Source: Erodium maritimum (taxonomy: Eukaryota; Streptophyta; Magnoliopsida; Geraniales; Geraniaceae). From it: a stretch of 64,000 nucleotides of DNA. Positions 45,990 through 56,463 of this stretch are shown here, one piece after another (the stretch's first letter is position 1; every line of letters starts with the position of its first letter). The position numbers and the translations under genes are program-made. The stretch lies in NCBI GenBank assembly GCA_963921825.1, contig OY997588.1:125891203-125955202 (forward strand), in the 5' to 3' direction. The notes under the pieces were generated by a model. That model had not been told where the DNA came from, searched no databases, and saw nothing but the letters and a program-made list of their open reading frames with translations.

Positions 45990-46165
45990 ATCCTGGTAGG
46001 TTGCAAGCATTCTTTGGCTGGCCTGACCAAGTTTGAGTATCAACGGGTTGCAAGCATTCTTTGGCTGGCCTGACACGAGTTTGAGTAACACAGGTTGCAA
46101 GCATTCTTTGGCTGGCCTGGTCCGAGTTTGAGTATCACAGGTTGTAAGCATTCTTTGGCTAGCAT
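45990..46165 (+). repeat. about 47-bp minisatellite inside solo LTR copy 2
   Basis: Four copies of GGTTGCAAGCATTCTTTGGC followed by TGGCCTGAC-CGAGTTTGAGTA-like sequence. Confidence 0.85.
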
Positions 46166-46900
46166 GATCCGTGTTCGTGTGAGTGGGAGAGGTTACTGAG
46201 CAGCTGGTATGCGATCCTTTGTGATCTTGTTTGGTGTGCGATCCTTTGTGATCTTGTTTGGCGTTGTGTAGTCTTTCTGTCGTGTCCTTGGAGGAGGTCG
46301 TCGATAGTTGTGTCGGGTCTACATTGTGTTATCGAGTGTTGAGTCTGTTGAGGAAGGTAACGGGTTGTGGGTCAGTTGGGTACTTGAGTTGGGGACTATA
46401 GTCCCAGTGTTGGGTTTGGTTTTAGTGTTACTGGCTTTGTCTGCTAATTATGCCGTAGTCAGTCTGTTATCCGTGGTGGTGAGCGAACGCTCACCCCTAG
46501 CTTCTTTTCCTACATGTACTGTTCGTGGGACGGACTAGGTGAGCTCTCGAAGTTCATGGAGCTTGGAGCGGAGTCTGGTCTTTACTTTTGTTGAGTCTAG
46601 TGACGGATGTGTACCTTGTCCACTTGTTGGGACGTTTTTGTATTGTAAATACTACTATTATTTTGGTAAATAAATGGAAATGTCAAAGCTTTTATTCAAA
46701 ACAGGTTTTAAGCATTCATGTTTTAAAAGTTCGCGTCCCGAGTTCGATTCGCTGAAATTGGGGCGTGACAATTAGCTAAAACTAAAGAATGTAAATTACT
46801 AAGGTCTGCACCATATTTTAACATGATTCTATGACATATGAGTAAAAATGATCATAATTACACAAGGAAAACAAAAAAAAAATATGAAGGCGATGTATAC

Positions 46901-47158
46901 CTGGAATAATTCTAATGGTTCTACAAATATCAGGCAGTCTCCTGATAGATGGCAATGCGAATCAGTAAAGATAAGACATAAAATGAAATATGATTTAGAA
47001 AGCAACAAGAGATCCAACCATTAACTTCAGAACAATTATGATGGAGAAGAACATTCCTTACCATGAAAATTATGGGAGAAACTTGGAGATACCGAGCGAG
47101 CAAGGCCTGCTAAAGAGGCAATAAAACGAAAAACTTTTCTGGAAATCGAAAGAGCCAT
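46901..47158 (-). pseudogene. orphan first exons of a mitochondrial-type precursor
   Basis: On the minus strand ATG 47158 opens 32 codons (MALSISRKVFRFIASLAGLA RSVSPSFSHNFH) rich in Arg, Ser and hydrophobics, like a mitochondrial presequence. The exon ends at a perfect donor (CATG/GTAAGG, 47062). A second exon (46941-46901, GDCLIFVEPLELFQ) joins in phase and ends at another donor (CAG/GTATAC). Beyond it lies the solo LTR, and I find no further exons on its far side. The product is unknown. It may be a gene fragment carried by a Helitron or a gene cut by insertion. Confidence 0.45.
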
Positions 47159-49457
47159 GCCCTACCAACTTTGCTGATTTAGAATTGAACTGCATACATA
47201 GCAAATAGTGACATCTTTTCCATCCTCTCGTTCAAAAAGTACAACTTGCGAAGTATATCATATACACTATGCAGTGCAACAACGAATATGCAAAACAAAT
47301 GAAGAATTACCCAAATTCTAAAAAAGAGATGTCATTACCTTAACATTTGATTTGCAGAGCCTGAGATTTTGTGCAAAAATCAGGTGTAGACATGCATCAA
47401 AACATACCCTAAAGCACTCCGAAAACCAGTGTTTAAATCAACCAATTTTCCAGATTCCCAGCCCAACAACTTACACCCCAAAATCAAAGACTTGCGATTA
47501 TTTTTGGTCTTTTCGCCTATTTTTGATGCGGTGCTAGTAGAAACGTTGTTTGAGAAAATACGTTGCAAAAACCCCAAAGCATGGATATGAATACTTGGCA
47601 TTCCATTAGCAACGCTGTGTATATTTGGCATTCTATTAGCAATGTTTTGCACTGAGATCGTTTGATGAAAAACCTTATGGAAACCCTTAATTAGTTTCAT
47701 CCGACTCATAACTTGCCTTAAAGGAGTTGGATCATAGGTTAATTGGATGAGAAACTTGATGAAAATTCTGAATTTCATTCGATTCATAATTTGCCTGAAA
47801 GGAGTTGTAGCATAGGTTAATTGGTGTTACATATGCTTCAATCTATATGAAATTATTCAATTGCTAACAGTTCATTTAATTCGATGTGAATCCTAACCTG
47901 TAAATCAAGAGCTGAAGGAACTTTTCTCTTCTGCCCCCATCAACATGTTGTACAACCCACTTCCATTCATGACATTATTGATTAATAGCTTCAAGAAGCA
48001 CCAATACCAAAGTTCCCACGAACATACCATCTGGAACAAAGAGAATGTAATCCTACACAGAAAAGATAGTAGATGTAACCACTGATTTAATCCATAATAT
48101 CCTTACCAGTTACCACATAAGGAATTATGACATTATAGAGTAAAAAGAAGAGAAGGATAGTTCGTGCAAGGTTTTTGCTCAGGCTTATGTGGATCCTATG
48201 TGGCAGCTCTCACTGTTGGTTATTGCTTTCTTCCTTGCTTCTCCTACCTCGGCACTGCTGTTTTTTATCGGTTACCACGGTTTGCTGTCGGTTACAATTG
48301 TTTCATTGGGTCTTTAAAGGATGGGTGAGGCCGAGCATTCATCATGTCTTGGATTGCAGTAAATGTACGAGGTTTCAACCGTCCCCCAACTAGCACGTTG
48401 TACCGATTCCTTTGTCGGTTACGTTGTGCGACCTTGCTGTGCACGCTAATCTTCAATTGCCGGCTTCATCATGCCTTGAATTGCAGTAAATGAGCATGAA
48501 TAGGTTTAATGGGCGGGTTGATTTTATTGTGCTTGGTAATGAGAGGGCTTTCAGTAACCTTATATACGTATGGTTTGAGGCACCTCTTTTCTTCTATCTT
48601 GCTGCGATTTGGTTTGCTTGGTAGAAGAACAAGATACGTGTTGCTTGTGATCAGTTTGATTTTATTAATTGCCAATTTTTTTTAGATTTTCTTTCACCTA
48701 AAGTGTTCGTTGTGCCCAATTTGATTTTAATGATTTCCATTGCTCTTTCCATTCAACCATCTATTTGTGTAGGTGTCTTTGGCATCTTAGATTCATCTAT
48801 TGATTTGGATTTTAGGGTTTCTAACATTGATTATGTCCATTGGTCATGCTCAATTTAGGATTTTTCACAATTATGATGACGTTGGTTTTGGAGTAATTGA
48901 TGTGCTCTCTGTATTTTCATTTCTGAATTTTCCTTGATTCAGAAGATAATGGATGATGAAGTGAGCAGTTTTATTTTAGTTTAATCAAAATAAGCTTGCT
49001 TTCTGAGTGTCAATGTTACTCAAATATGATTTTATGTTTCCTGAGACAGAATGATTTCGATTTAAGTGTTGATGTTGTGTGCCTGTTTATTTCCAGACAA
49101 CAGAAGATGGTGTTGTGGGTGAGTTCTTTCTGCTGGTTGTAGTTCCATTGGCTAAGTCCTAATTATTTCACATATTTTCCTTTAAACAACAGCATACCAG
49201 GACTTTAGGAGAAATGCTCAACTTTGCTCTCAGGGTTTGATGATTACAAGCGTTCAATTTCATATTGATTTGGCAATCAATGAGTTTAATGGTATGGTCG
49301 TTTCATGCAATCAATGAGTTGTTGTGTATAAACTGATCCAGACACTCTTTCTCTTTGTAGAAGTCATATCACTCATAGAGTATAGGAACCAGATTCGTAA
49401 CAGCGAGAGAAGTAGCAAGGTACATAGATATGAAGCCTAAGCCAAAACAGATTTAGA
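47159..49457. other. spacer with no firmly supported gene, possibly Helitron interior
   Basis: Short frames are present on both strands (for example 47380-47787 minus), but none shows a family signature. The 5' end of the plus-strand Helitron that ends at 52106 should lie in this region or just right of it, but I could not fix it. Confidence 0.35.
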
Positions 49458-49621
49458 CATAGGCAGTTCCTCCGCAGCCACCGCAGTGGATGTCGGTGCG
49501 GTACCACTTCAAGCGCCACCAATAAGGATCTAGCGGCGAGAACAGGATGCTATGGGCCGGAGGTCTGCATCAGTGGATGGACGAGGCTTACTTGTACAAT
49601 TGTTTTGCTCCGGCCGGTGAG
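49458..49621 (+). pseudogene. captured exon fragment of an RBP45/47-type RNA-binding protein
   Basis: The plus strand reads PPQPPQWMSVRYHF, a stop, then NRMLWAGGLHQWMDEAYLYN CFAPAGE, ending at a GT donor (49622). Gln/Pro-rich sequence with QWM followed by the first RRM start (TLW-G-L-WMDE-YL--CFA--GE) is diagnostic for the RBP45/47 family. Only the first exon is present, and it has a frame lesion. It lies upstream of the AMP deaminase fragments and the Helitron end. Confidence 0.72.
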
Positions 49622-50953
49622 GTGAGAACTACAAAAAGCTTACAATTCTACTAATTTTGTTGGCTATTTTTATTCCGAGTTCATTGGTTGGTTATTAGTT
49701 TTCTGTTTATGATCATCTGATATGGTTTTTTTATATTCAAGAAAATTAGTATGAAAATCTATAAATGATGATAAACATTGTTCTGATGTGATTTATTTTG
49801 TGGTGAAATGAGATTGAGATCGGTACTTTATGTCTTCAATTTCATGCTTCATCGTGTGTTCAATTACAGTAATTATGTCTTGAATGCCATTGGTTCATCC
49901 TCTCTTCCTTTGCGTTGACTTCGTGAATTCAGAATCAGACTAATTGTTCCAAACGGTCCAAGAATTGCAGTAAATGTACAATTATTTGGTCTTGAATGAA
50001 ATGGTTTCGACCGATTCAATGATTTGAACACCAATCTGAGTATCTGTTGCTATTTATGATGACTGGTACAAAGCCTCTTGGAGGCCGGTTAACTGTGTAC
50101 ATTGTATCTGCATTTGGGGTTTATGGTTTCCATAGTTTCTACATCTGGCATCCTCTACTTCTACAACAGGTAAATTCATTACCTTTCATTCCATTTTTTG
50201 TTGGTTCAACAAATACTATGGGCTATAGATTGTATTTGTGGTGCCCTCCCACACAAACGTATAAACATAACCATCTGAACTAGACATTCATCAACAGGTA
50301 TATATGTGCCTATAAATATCGATTTAAAAAACTAAAACATGAGATTGAATGGCATCAGATGAAGGTGTAGTTCTATAGATGAATTTGTTATTGATCTGGA
50401 ATTTTGCTGGTGCGAAATGGGTTTGCCTTAATTCAGAAATTAGGTTTTGGTTTTATATGTTTGTGAAATTGGAATGATTTATTGTTGCTTGATTTGTTAT
50501 GTTCTTATTAGAACTAATGCACTGTGATGTTGCACTTTTTCGCTGAGATTTATAACGATTGAAACCTTGAAATGTGTTGTAAGATTCATTAATTTGGGTG
50601 TTTGATGAGGATTCTATTTGAGATTTACGTATGGTGTTGTAATATGATACTAATTAGATGTTCTTTTCCTGACAAGAAATGAAAATTAAATGATATGAAA
50701 CTCTCTTCTCCTATAAAATGTTTAGTTGTTGAGACTATATTTGAAAGCATATGGCTCCAGTATTGTGGTTTTTTCCTATTGCATTGTTCAATCATGCGTA
50801 TGTTTTTGTTTTTGTATTTAATTGTCCGATAAAATGAAGGACTCTGACTGTTAAAATGCATATACATAATGTTATGTTGTCTATCTTCTTTTAGATATCT
50901 TCACCCCTTCTCTGCGGTTGAACTAATGTTTGTTGCTCTGCGGGTACGATCAG
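49622..50953 (+). other. non-coding or unrecognised sequence between captured fragments
   Basis: A plus-strand stretch at about 50050-50170 can be read as TGTKPLGGRLTVYIVSAFGVYGFHSFYIWHPLLLQQ, ending CAG/GTAAAT. This suggests a further exon of an unidentified membrane protein. Nothing else is recognised. Confidence 0.3.
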
Positions 50954-51925
50954 AATATTGATTTATTGGACGTTCATGCTAATAAGAGTATTTTCTACCG
51001 ATTTGACAAATTCAACCTCAAATATAATCCTTACGGATTAAGCAAATTCAGAGAAATCTTCTTAAACACGATAATTTTTCCAAGGTCTAACATACAGGTA
51101 CATATAGCTAATTTGTTGCCTTTAGAAAGCTTGATTAGTATTATTTAGTTAATATTTTCTCTATTTATTTGAATGTTTTACATTTTTTATACTTTGTGTT
51201 TGAAGTCCAAGTTAAGGTCAACTTCATATCAGTATTCTTTTAAATCAAGTTATGTCCATAAAATAAGAGTAAGTGCTCAATATTAAAGTGATTCACACAG
51301 GTAGATTTTTGGCCGAAGTAACAAAGCAAGTTTTATCAGATCTTAAAACGAGTAAATATCAGGTTTTATTATGTTTTATTTATATCATATATATTTCAAC
51401 AGAGATGTTGTAGAAATCACCCATGGGCTATAGTCTCAAATGGTCTTTTAATTATTAAAACCTTGATCTAAGTTACATTATATATCTTTTCAGATGGCTG
51501 GGTATCGTATCTCAATCTATGGAAGGAAACAAAATGAATGGTACCAACTGGCAAGCTGGTTTGTAAACAATTCTGTCTATACTGAGAATTTTGTTTGGTA
51601 ACTTGTAATGTCTATGCTTCTTACTTAGAAACTAGGGACATTTTATTCCAAGAAGACATATGACTATTTTCATTAGTGAAGAAAACTTGGTAGCTAAAAG
51701 GGAAAAGAAAATAAACAGCATGCTAAAATGTCGTATTTTGTATAACTTTCTTTTTAGGTGTCTTTTTGTGTGTGATTATATTCTACAGTTGACACGGTTA
51801 TAAAATGTGTACAAGAACATAGGATATGTTACATCATTCCAAAACATTTTGGATGACATTTCCATTCCACTATTTGAGATCCAAGTTCTCATCTTCAACC
51901 ATGCATGTTCTTGCTTTAGGCAAGT
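50954..51925 (+). pseudogene. captured AMP deaminase exons (C-terminal catalytic region)
   Basis: Four exon-like blocks in the correct order match plant AMP deaminase, the enzyme that converts AMP to IMP: 50954-51097 ([37 protein letters not shown]), 51301-51362 (FLAEVTKQVLSDLKTSKYQ), 51494-51597 (MAGYRISIYGRKQNEWYQLA, SWFVNNSVYTENFVW) and about 51796-51925 (YKNIGYVTSFQNILDDISIP). Introns between them are kept with GT and AG borders. The phase at the first junction is off by one, and the last block is frameshifted. The N-terminal half and the metal-binding His/Asp regions are absent. It is a genomic (intron-bearing) fragment and so not a retrocopy. It ends about 180 bp before the Helitron 3' end. 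Confidence 0.85.
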
Positions 51926-52075
51926 TTGAACTTCCAAATTTTCAGACCTCTTTTATTGTTTATATATTTAAGAATTTTCAAGTGGGTTTATCTTTGTTTT
52001 GCGTTTATTTTTAGTTCATCTGTTGTTTTTAATCTGCGATGAGTTATATTAATTTACGAAGAATTCTCACACCAA

Positions 52076-52106
52076 GCACCGCGCAACGCGCGGTGCACCC
52101 ACCTAG
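52076..52106 (+). mobile_element. Helitron 3' terminus (plus strand)
   Basis: A perfect 9-bp hairpin GCACCGCGC-AAC-GCGCGGTGC (52076-52096) is followed by ACCCACCTAG and the host T at 52107. This is the canonical Helitron 3' end (hairpin, about 10 nt, CTAG). The captured exon fragments upstream fit the known habit of plant Helitrons. The 5' TC end is not located, so total length is unknown, at least 2.6 kb if the RBP fragment belongs to it. Confidence 0.75.
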
Positions 52107-52107
52107 T

Positions 52108-52793
52108 ATGTCTTATGCTTAACAACATGAGGCAACTCACAGTACATTCATAAATGCATAAAAGATATCATTCAATCTCCAGCATCAGGTTCAACTATTT
52201 CAAATTGAAAATACATTCACCAACATGAGAAAGGGAAAATTCATATCGGATTTGAAATTGATTACCTTGACATAAGCAACAAACTCCATGGCTTGCTAGT
52301 CTCAAAACATGTAGGGTGGACATAATGCAACCTTGCGCCTGCACCTTAACTTCCATCATCGAAGTAACATTTGTACCTATTAAGATAGAAATCTTATTAA
52401 TAAGTGTTGATAAATAATTAAGAATGATCATTCTATAGAAAAAAGACATTGTTTTTCCGGAATAGTCAAAATGAGAAGGACCCGTCAGGTTTAACACATG
52501 ATTTTTGTCAATTTTAATCAACACGAATTACAATAAAATTGGTCACTGAAACTAATATATATTGAAAAAATGGCATGTAATAAAACTCAACAACATATTT
52601 ATTCTCAACGCGCCTAACCAACTCGACGAATCCGGACAACTACTCCACAGAAGTCCTCATAGTTTTCGCCGAACCGGTTTCGTGATTTACATCTTTAAAA
52701 CAAAATTAACCCAGAAAAAACCCAAATGGATTGTCAAAAAAATTAAATATGGTGAAATTCATGAGTATAGCTCCTAATCCCTTTTGAACAATC
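52108..52793. other. spacer between Helitron end and solo LTR
   Basis: AT-rich; no supported gene on either strand. Confidence 0.45.
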
Positions 52794-53865
52794 TGTTGGA
52801 CAAAAGTGAGTTTAGACAAATGGAAATGGTCAACTTGACGCTCAATTATATATAGGATCGGCTCATCCTAGAACTATGGAAAAATTAGTTTGGTATTCTA
52901 GGAAGTGAGGCCTTTCCAACGAGATATTATGAGGTCTAAACGGACAAGAGGTGAATGAGAAATTAATGCTCAAAGATCACCCGTTGAACTTAGTTGTTGA
53001 GAAAATTACAAGTGGAAAATACATCATTCTTGTGTTGTCCCACATTGAAAGATTACCGAACTTTCATTGGGTTTATATAGTGTTGCCTTCTTAGCATGTT
53101 TGAATTGCTTGGATGAAAGACTTTGAGCGGGACACGAATGCTGCAGCGGAATTGGGCGTGTAGTGCCAGCTCCGTTTTGCTTCGGCCCGCATTGAAATTT
53201 CAACAATTAATTTCCAATTTGTAGAATATGCAAATTAAGGAAATCCGAGATTGATATCTATTTCAGTTTTGGAAATTGATATGCAATTAAGGAAATTTCC
53301 AAATTGTATATTATTTCGAATCTTAATATAATTCCGGAAAAAAATTCGTTTCCGGATTTTATTAAATTCGAAATTAATATTTAATTACCAAATTTTGATA
53401 TTTCCGAAAGTTGTTGTTTCCAAAAACTCGCTCCCAACTCTCTCTCCTTTTCCTATATAAGCTCTGTTCTACTTCATTATTCGTAGTGAAAAATTAGACA
53501 CGTAGTAGAGACGAATTAGATATGAAATTTACCTACACAATTTCTCTCATTCTCCAAGAACAGAGCAACTGATTTCTTTCTACTCGGTGCTACTTCTCAT
53601 ACACGGTTTCGAGTTCGTTTACGTTGTCGTTGTATCTTGGGAGACTTGCTCAGACGGGGCAATAAAAAGTCTTAAGGAAACTGGTTCGCAGGCCTCGACA
53701 TACCAGTATCCTCTTCGAGTATCGACTGAGGTTACTGTATCGATTATGTATCGTGTTTACATTATTGCTTTTACATTATTGTTACTTATGTGATTCTACT
53801 GTTCATCAATAATATTTGATTCATTTTATCTGTTTATTATCGTTTATGGACTAACCCGTCTAACA
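52794..53865 (+). mobile_element. solo LTR, 1072 bp (target duplication CAATC)
   Basis: It begins TGTTGGAC and ends GTCTAACA, with identical 5-bp flanks CAATC (52789-52793, 53866-53870). CCTATATAAGCTCTGTTC near 53452 looks like its promoter, which fixes plus as the sense strand. No internal domain is present. It is unrelated to the large-LTR family at 12286, 43415 and 59553. Confidence 0.92.
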
Positions 53866-54007
53866 CAATCAATTTAACTTTGACTTAAGATGTCTACACA
53901 TCGATGCATTCTTTTTGTAGACATGATACATTTTGCTTACACATATTGATGATTATCAATTATTTGATCTCATAGCCAAAAAAACAAACAAAAAATCTGG
54001 ATGTCAA

Positions 54008-55490
54008 TTTTTTTTTATAAGCTCGAAAATTTATTAATAAGACCGATTCCCGAAAGGAACCATAATGCCCTGATTAAAAATAATCAGAGTAAAAGACAAC
54101 GATTACACAGGGACTCCATAACGGGGAGTCAAAAGGCCTACCCTTTTCCGAGAAACGAAAACGAAACAAATGAACATGAAATAAAAAAGATAACCCCACG
54201 AAACCTCGCCTCCCGACATCAGAAAATACTCGTTTCTTTCTTTTTAGAAACCAAATTAAAAATTGTAATCCAAGCATCGGTACCATGAGACGAAGTTGCA
54301 CCTGAAGAGTTTTCAGTTCTGTCATGCTCAATTTGTTTCCTAATGACAACGGGACGAGCAACTCTTTCCCGCTCCAAAGAGTGGTTCCTTGATTTGCACC
54401 GCATGGTATAAAAATCTGACAAATATTGGGAGGTCGACTCACTCGTTTCGACGATTTAAGTAGAGCGTCCTTCCAGGGACTACCTTTCGGAGGATCATCA
54501 CTCTCTCCCAAAAAATTCGTCGGGCTACCCAAAACAAGACTCAGATCACTAAAAGTCTGTAATGGAATAGCTTGTAATGGATCAATCGACCAATCCATGC
54601 CTACACTCAAGCCCAGACGCAGAATCTGCCCCAACCTTAGGCACATTCGCGTCCAGCCCAACTGACTCTTCTTCTCCCTCGCGCAAAACAATTGGTTCTT
54701 CAGCCGAAACGCAGTCAACAAATTGACATTCAATCTACTGAATCTCGATCACCACCAATCACGGAACCATCTGGCCGATCTTCGCGATTTTCTGAATTAG
54801 AAATCAAAATCGTTTGATTTCCAAGCTGCACACCGGGATCCTCTTGCCGAGACCGATCTTCACGGTTTGCATGATCAGAATTCAAAATTTCCATTTAATT
54901 TCCGATCTGCTCACCTGGAGAAAGGTTCGGCGATAGTCCCTTGCTGCAGCTCACTTCTGATGGCTGAGAGACGTATTCAGGTGAACAATTTGCCGGTACT
55001 AGCACCAAACTCAGTTTTGTTACTTCATCCTGCACTCTGGAATCAGCACTGGACTTCTGAGGCCAGGCAAGAGCCACAAACAAGTGATACCCATTAAATT
55101 TCAGCCCGTTCATACTCTTAACGGCCTGAGCAGCCGCCTCCCTTGAACTGTATCGCACAAAACCATACAACTGATGATTGCGATTTGGTCGACTCAAAGC
55201 CAACGAAGACACTATATCGCCAAAGGGACTGAAGGTATTACCGAGCCACTCGTCCGTTGTTCCATACAGAAGATTACAAACAAAAATTTCTTCGTCTATA
55301 ACTTTTCTAACACGTCGTGCAGAGGACGCCTCCACCAATCCTGTTTCCAGAACCTGCTTCACGGGCCTCTCCTTGACCTCCACAACCTTCGAGACATCCA
55401 GCACTACCTCCCCTGCTTCTATGGAACCGGAAGCAACACAATAAAAATCGCAATGAGTATCTTCCTACAAATAACGCATTATATTTTATA
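54008..55490 (-). mobile_element. LINE ORF1 fragment with RRM, minus strand
   Basis: A T run at 54008-54016 is the A tail on the minus strand (CTTATAAAAAAAAA). Reading from about 55460 on the minus strand, the frame gives EEIFVCNLLYGTTDEWLGNTF, a Phe-rich middle, LYGFVRYSSREAAAQAVKSM and NGYHLFVALAWP. This is a complete RNA-recognition motif with RNP2 and RNP1, as in ORF1 of some plant L1 elements. The frame stops at 54895. A second, shifted frame to 54074 contains PWKDALLKSSKRVSR. No start codon is left, so the 5' end is truncated. No target duplication was found. Confidence 0.65.
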
Positions 55491-55499
55491 AAGTTCATA

Positions 55500-56463
55500 A
55501 TTTTACCCCCTCCTACTATTTCACCAGACACTAAGAAGTCTAAAATCTTCCCTGGTGAGGTCCATCATCCCTGGAACGTAGTGGTGAAGTCTGGCGTTGG
55601 TCAACACTACGAGCTATCTTCGGAAAATATCAAGATTTCGATTAAATTCTCAAATCTTGATTGCGATTGTGATTTGGATTGTGATCCCGGGGAAGAAGTC
55701 AATCCCGTGATTCCCTGCGTGGATCGTGCTGGAATCGCTGAATCTACTCGTGAGAATGAGGTTGATATGCGTACGGTTCAGAAGGAATTTTAAGTTGGTA
55801 TTGGGTTGCTTATGGGCCAAGCAACTCAAGCCCATAACCCTCCAGCAGACCCAGATTCAATGATTATGTGGTCAGATCCAATAGGTGATGTTGGGTCTGA
55901 TCCGAAAGGCCTAAAACCCGGTTCATTTGTCGTTGGGTCAGATCCAGTAGGCCCAAAACACGGTTCAGGTAGTATGGATATCGAGAAGGTTGGTCCGTCC
56001 GGAGATCAGTCCGGCCCATGGAAGGATGCCCTTCTTTCCCCGAAACGATTGAGTCGGGATCCTTCATATCTTTCGGACTATAAATTATTTGGCGTAAAGC
56101 TCCCACCCATTCAGAACGTGTCCGACAAAGCATTACAATCGATCGACGGGTGGGTGGAGGAAGCCCTCGCGGCTAAGGCCCGTAAGGGATGGCCTAAGTC
56201 CACTTTGGTACCTCATCCCTATAATACCAGGTCCAAGACATGTGCCTTCAACCAGAAGGTTGTCAGCGTCCCGTCCTCAGATAGTGAGTGGTATGAGGAG
56301 GATTAGAGGAAGTTGTTTTGATTGGATGACCCTGGTCGTTTTTTGTTAAGGCTTTGAGCCTTGTTTTCTTCTATGAAGACTTTTGTAATCATGGTTGCTT
56401 GCTTTTTGGCTTCTCCTCCTTGGAGAATGACCATCGAATAAAAAATTTAGCGCTTATAAAAAA
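55500..56463 (+). mobile_element. related LINE ORF1 fragment, plus strand
   Basis: Plus-strand frames at about 55581-55793 and 55806-56306 encode an acidic linker, then GPWKDALLSPKRLSRDPSYL and LPPIQNVSDKALQSIDGWVE, ending SEWYEED. The PWKDALL-KR-SR block is shared with the minus-strand fragment at 54008-55490. The 3' end GCGCTTATAAAAAAG also matches that fragment's tail. The two lie head to head. This copy lacks the RRM and the whole of ORF2. Confidence 0.6.

Larger units (their letters stand above)
43415..46770 (+). mobile_element. solo LTR, large-LTR family, copy 2 (target duplication ATTAG)
   Basis: The unit runs from TGTAATAACCACTCCCGG to GGGGCGTGACA (3356 bp) with identical 5-bp flanks ATTAG (43410-43414, 46771-46775). 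It is the inverse of the copies at 12286 and 59553. A purine-rich leader (GAAGAAGAGAGG, from about 43973) and an AATAAATGG site near 46668 suggest that plus is the sense strand. Three blocks of tandem repeats (about 45135-45290, 45303-45670, 45990-46165) lengthen it. No internal coding region is present. Confidence 0.95.

Noticed and set aside
45516-46151. Minus frames with repeated AKECLQP/TGTHG motifs
   Set aside because: They are translations of LTR minisatellites, not proteins.
54074-54733. 219-codon minus frame as an independent gene
   Set aside because: It is the shifted continuation of a LINE ORF1 fragment and runs into the A-tail side; no start context.
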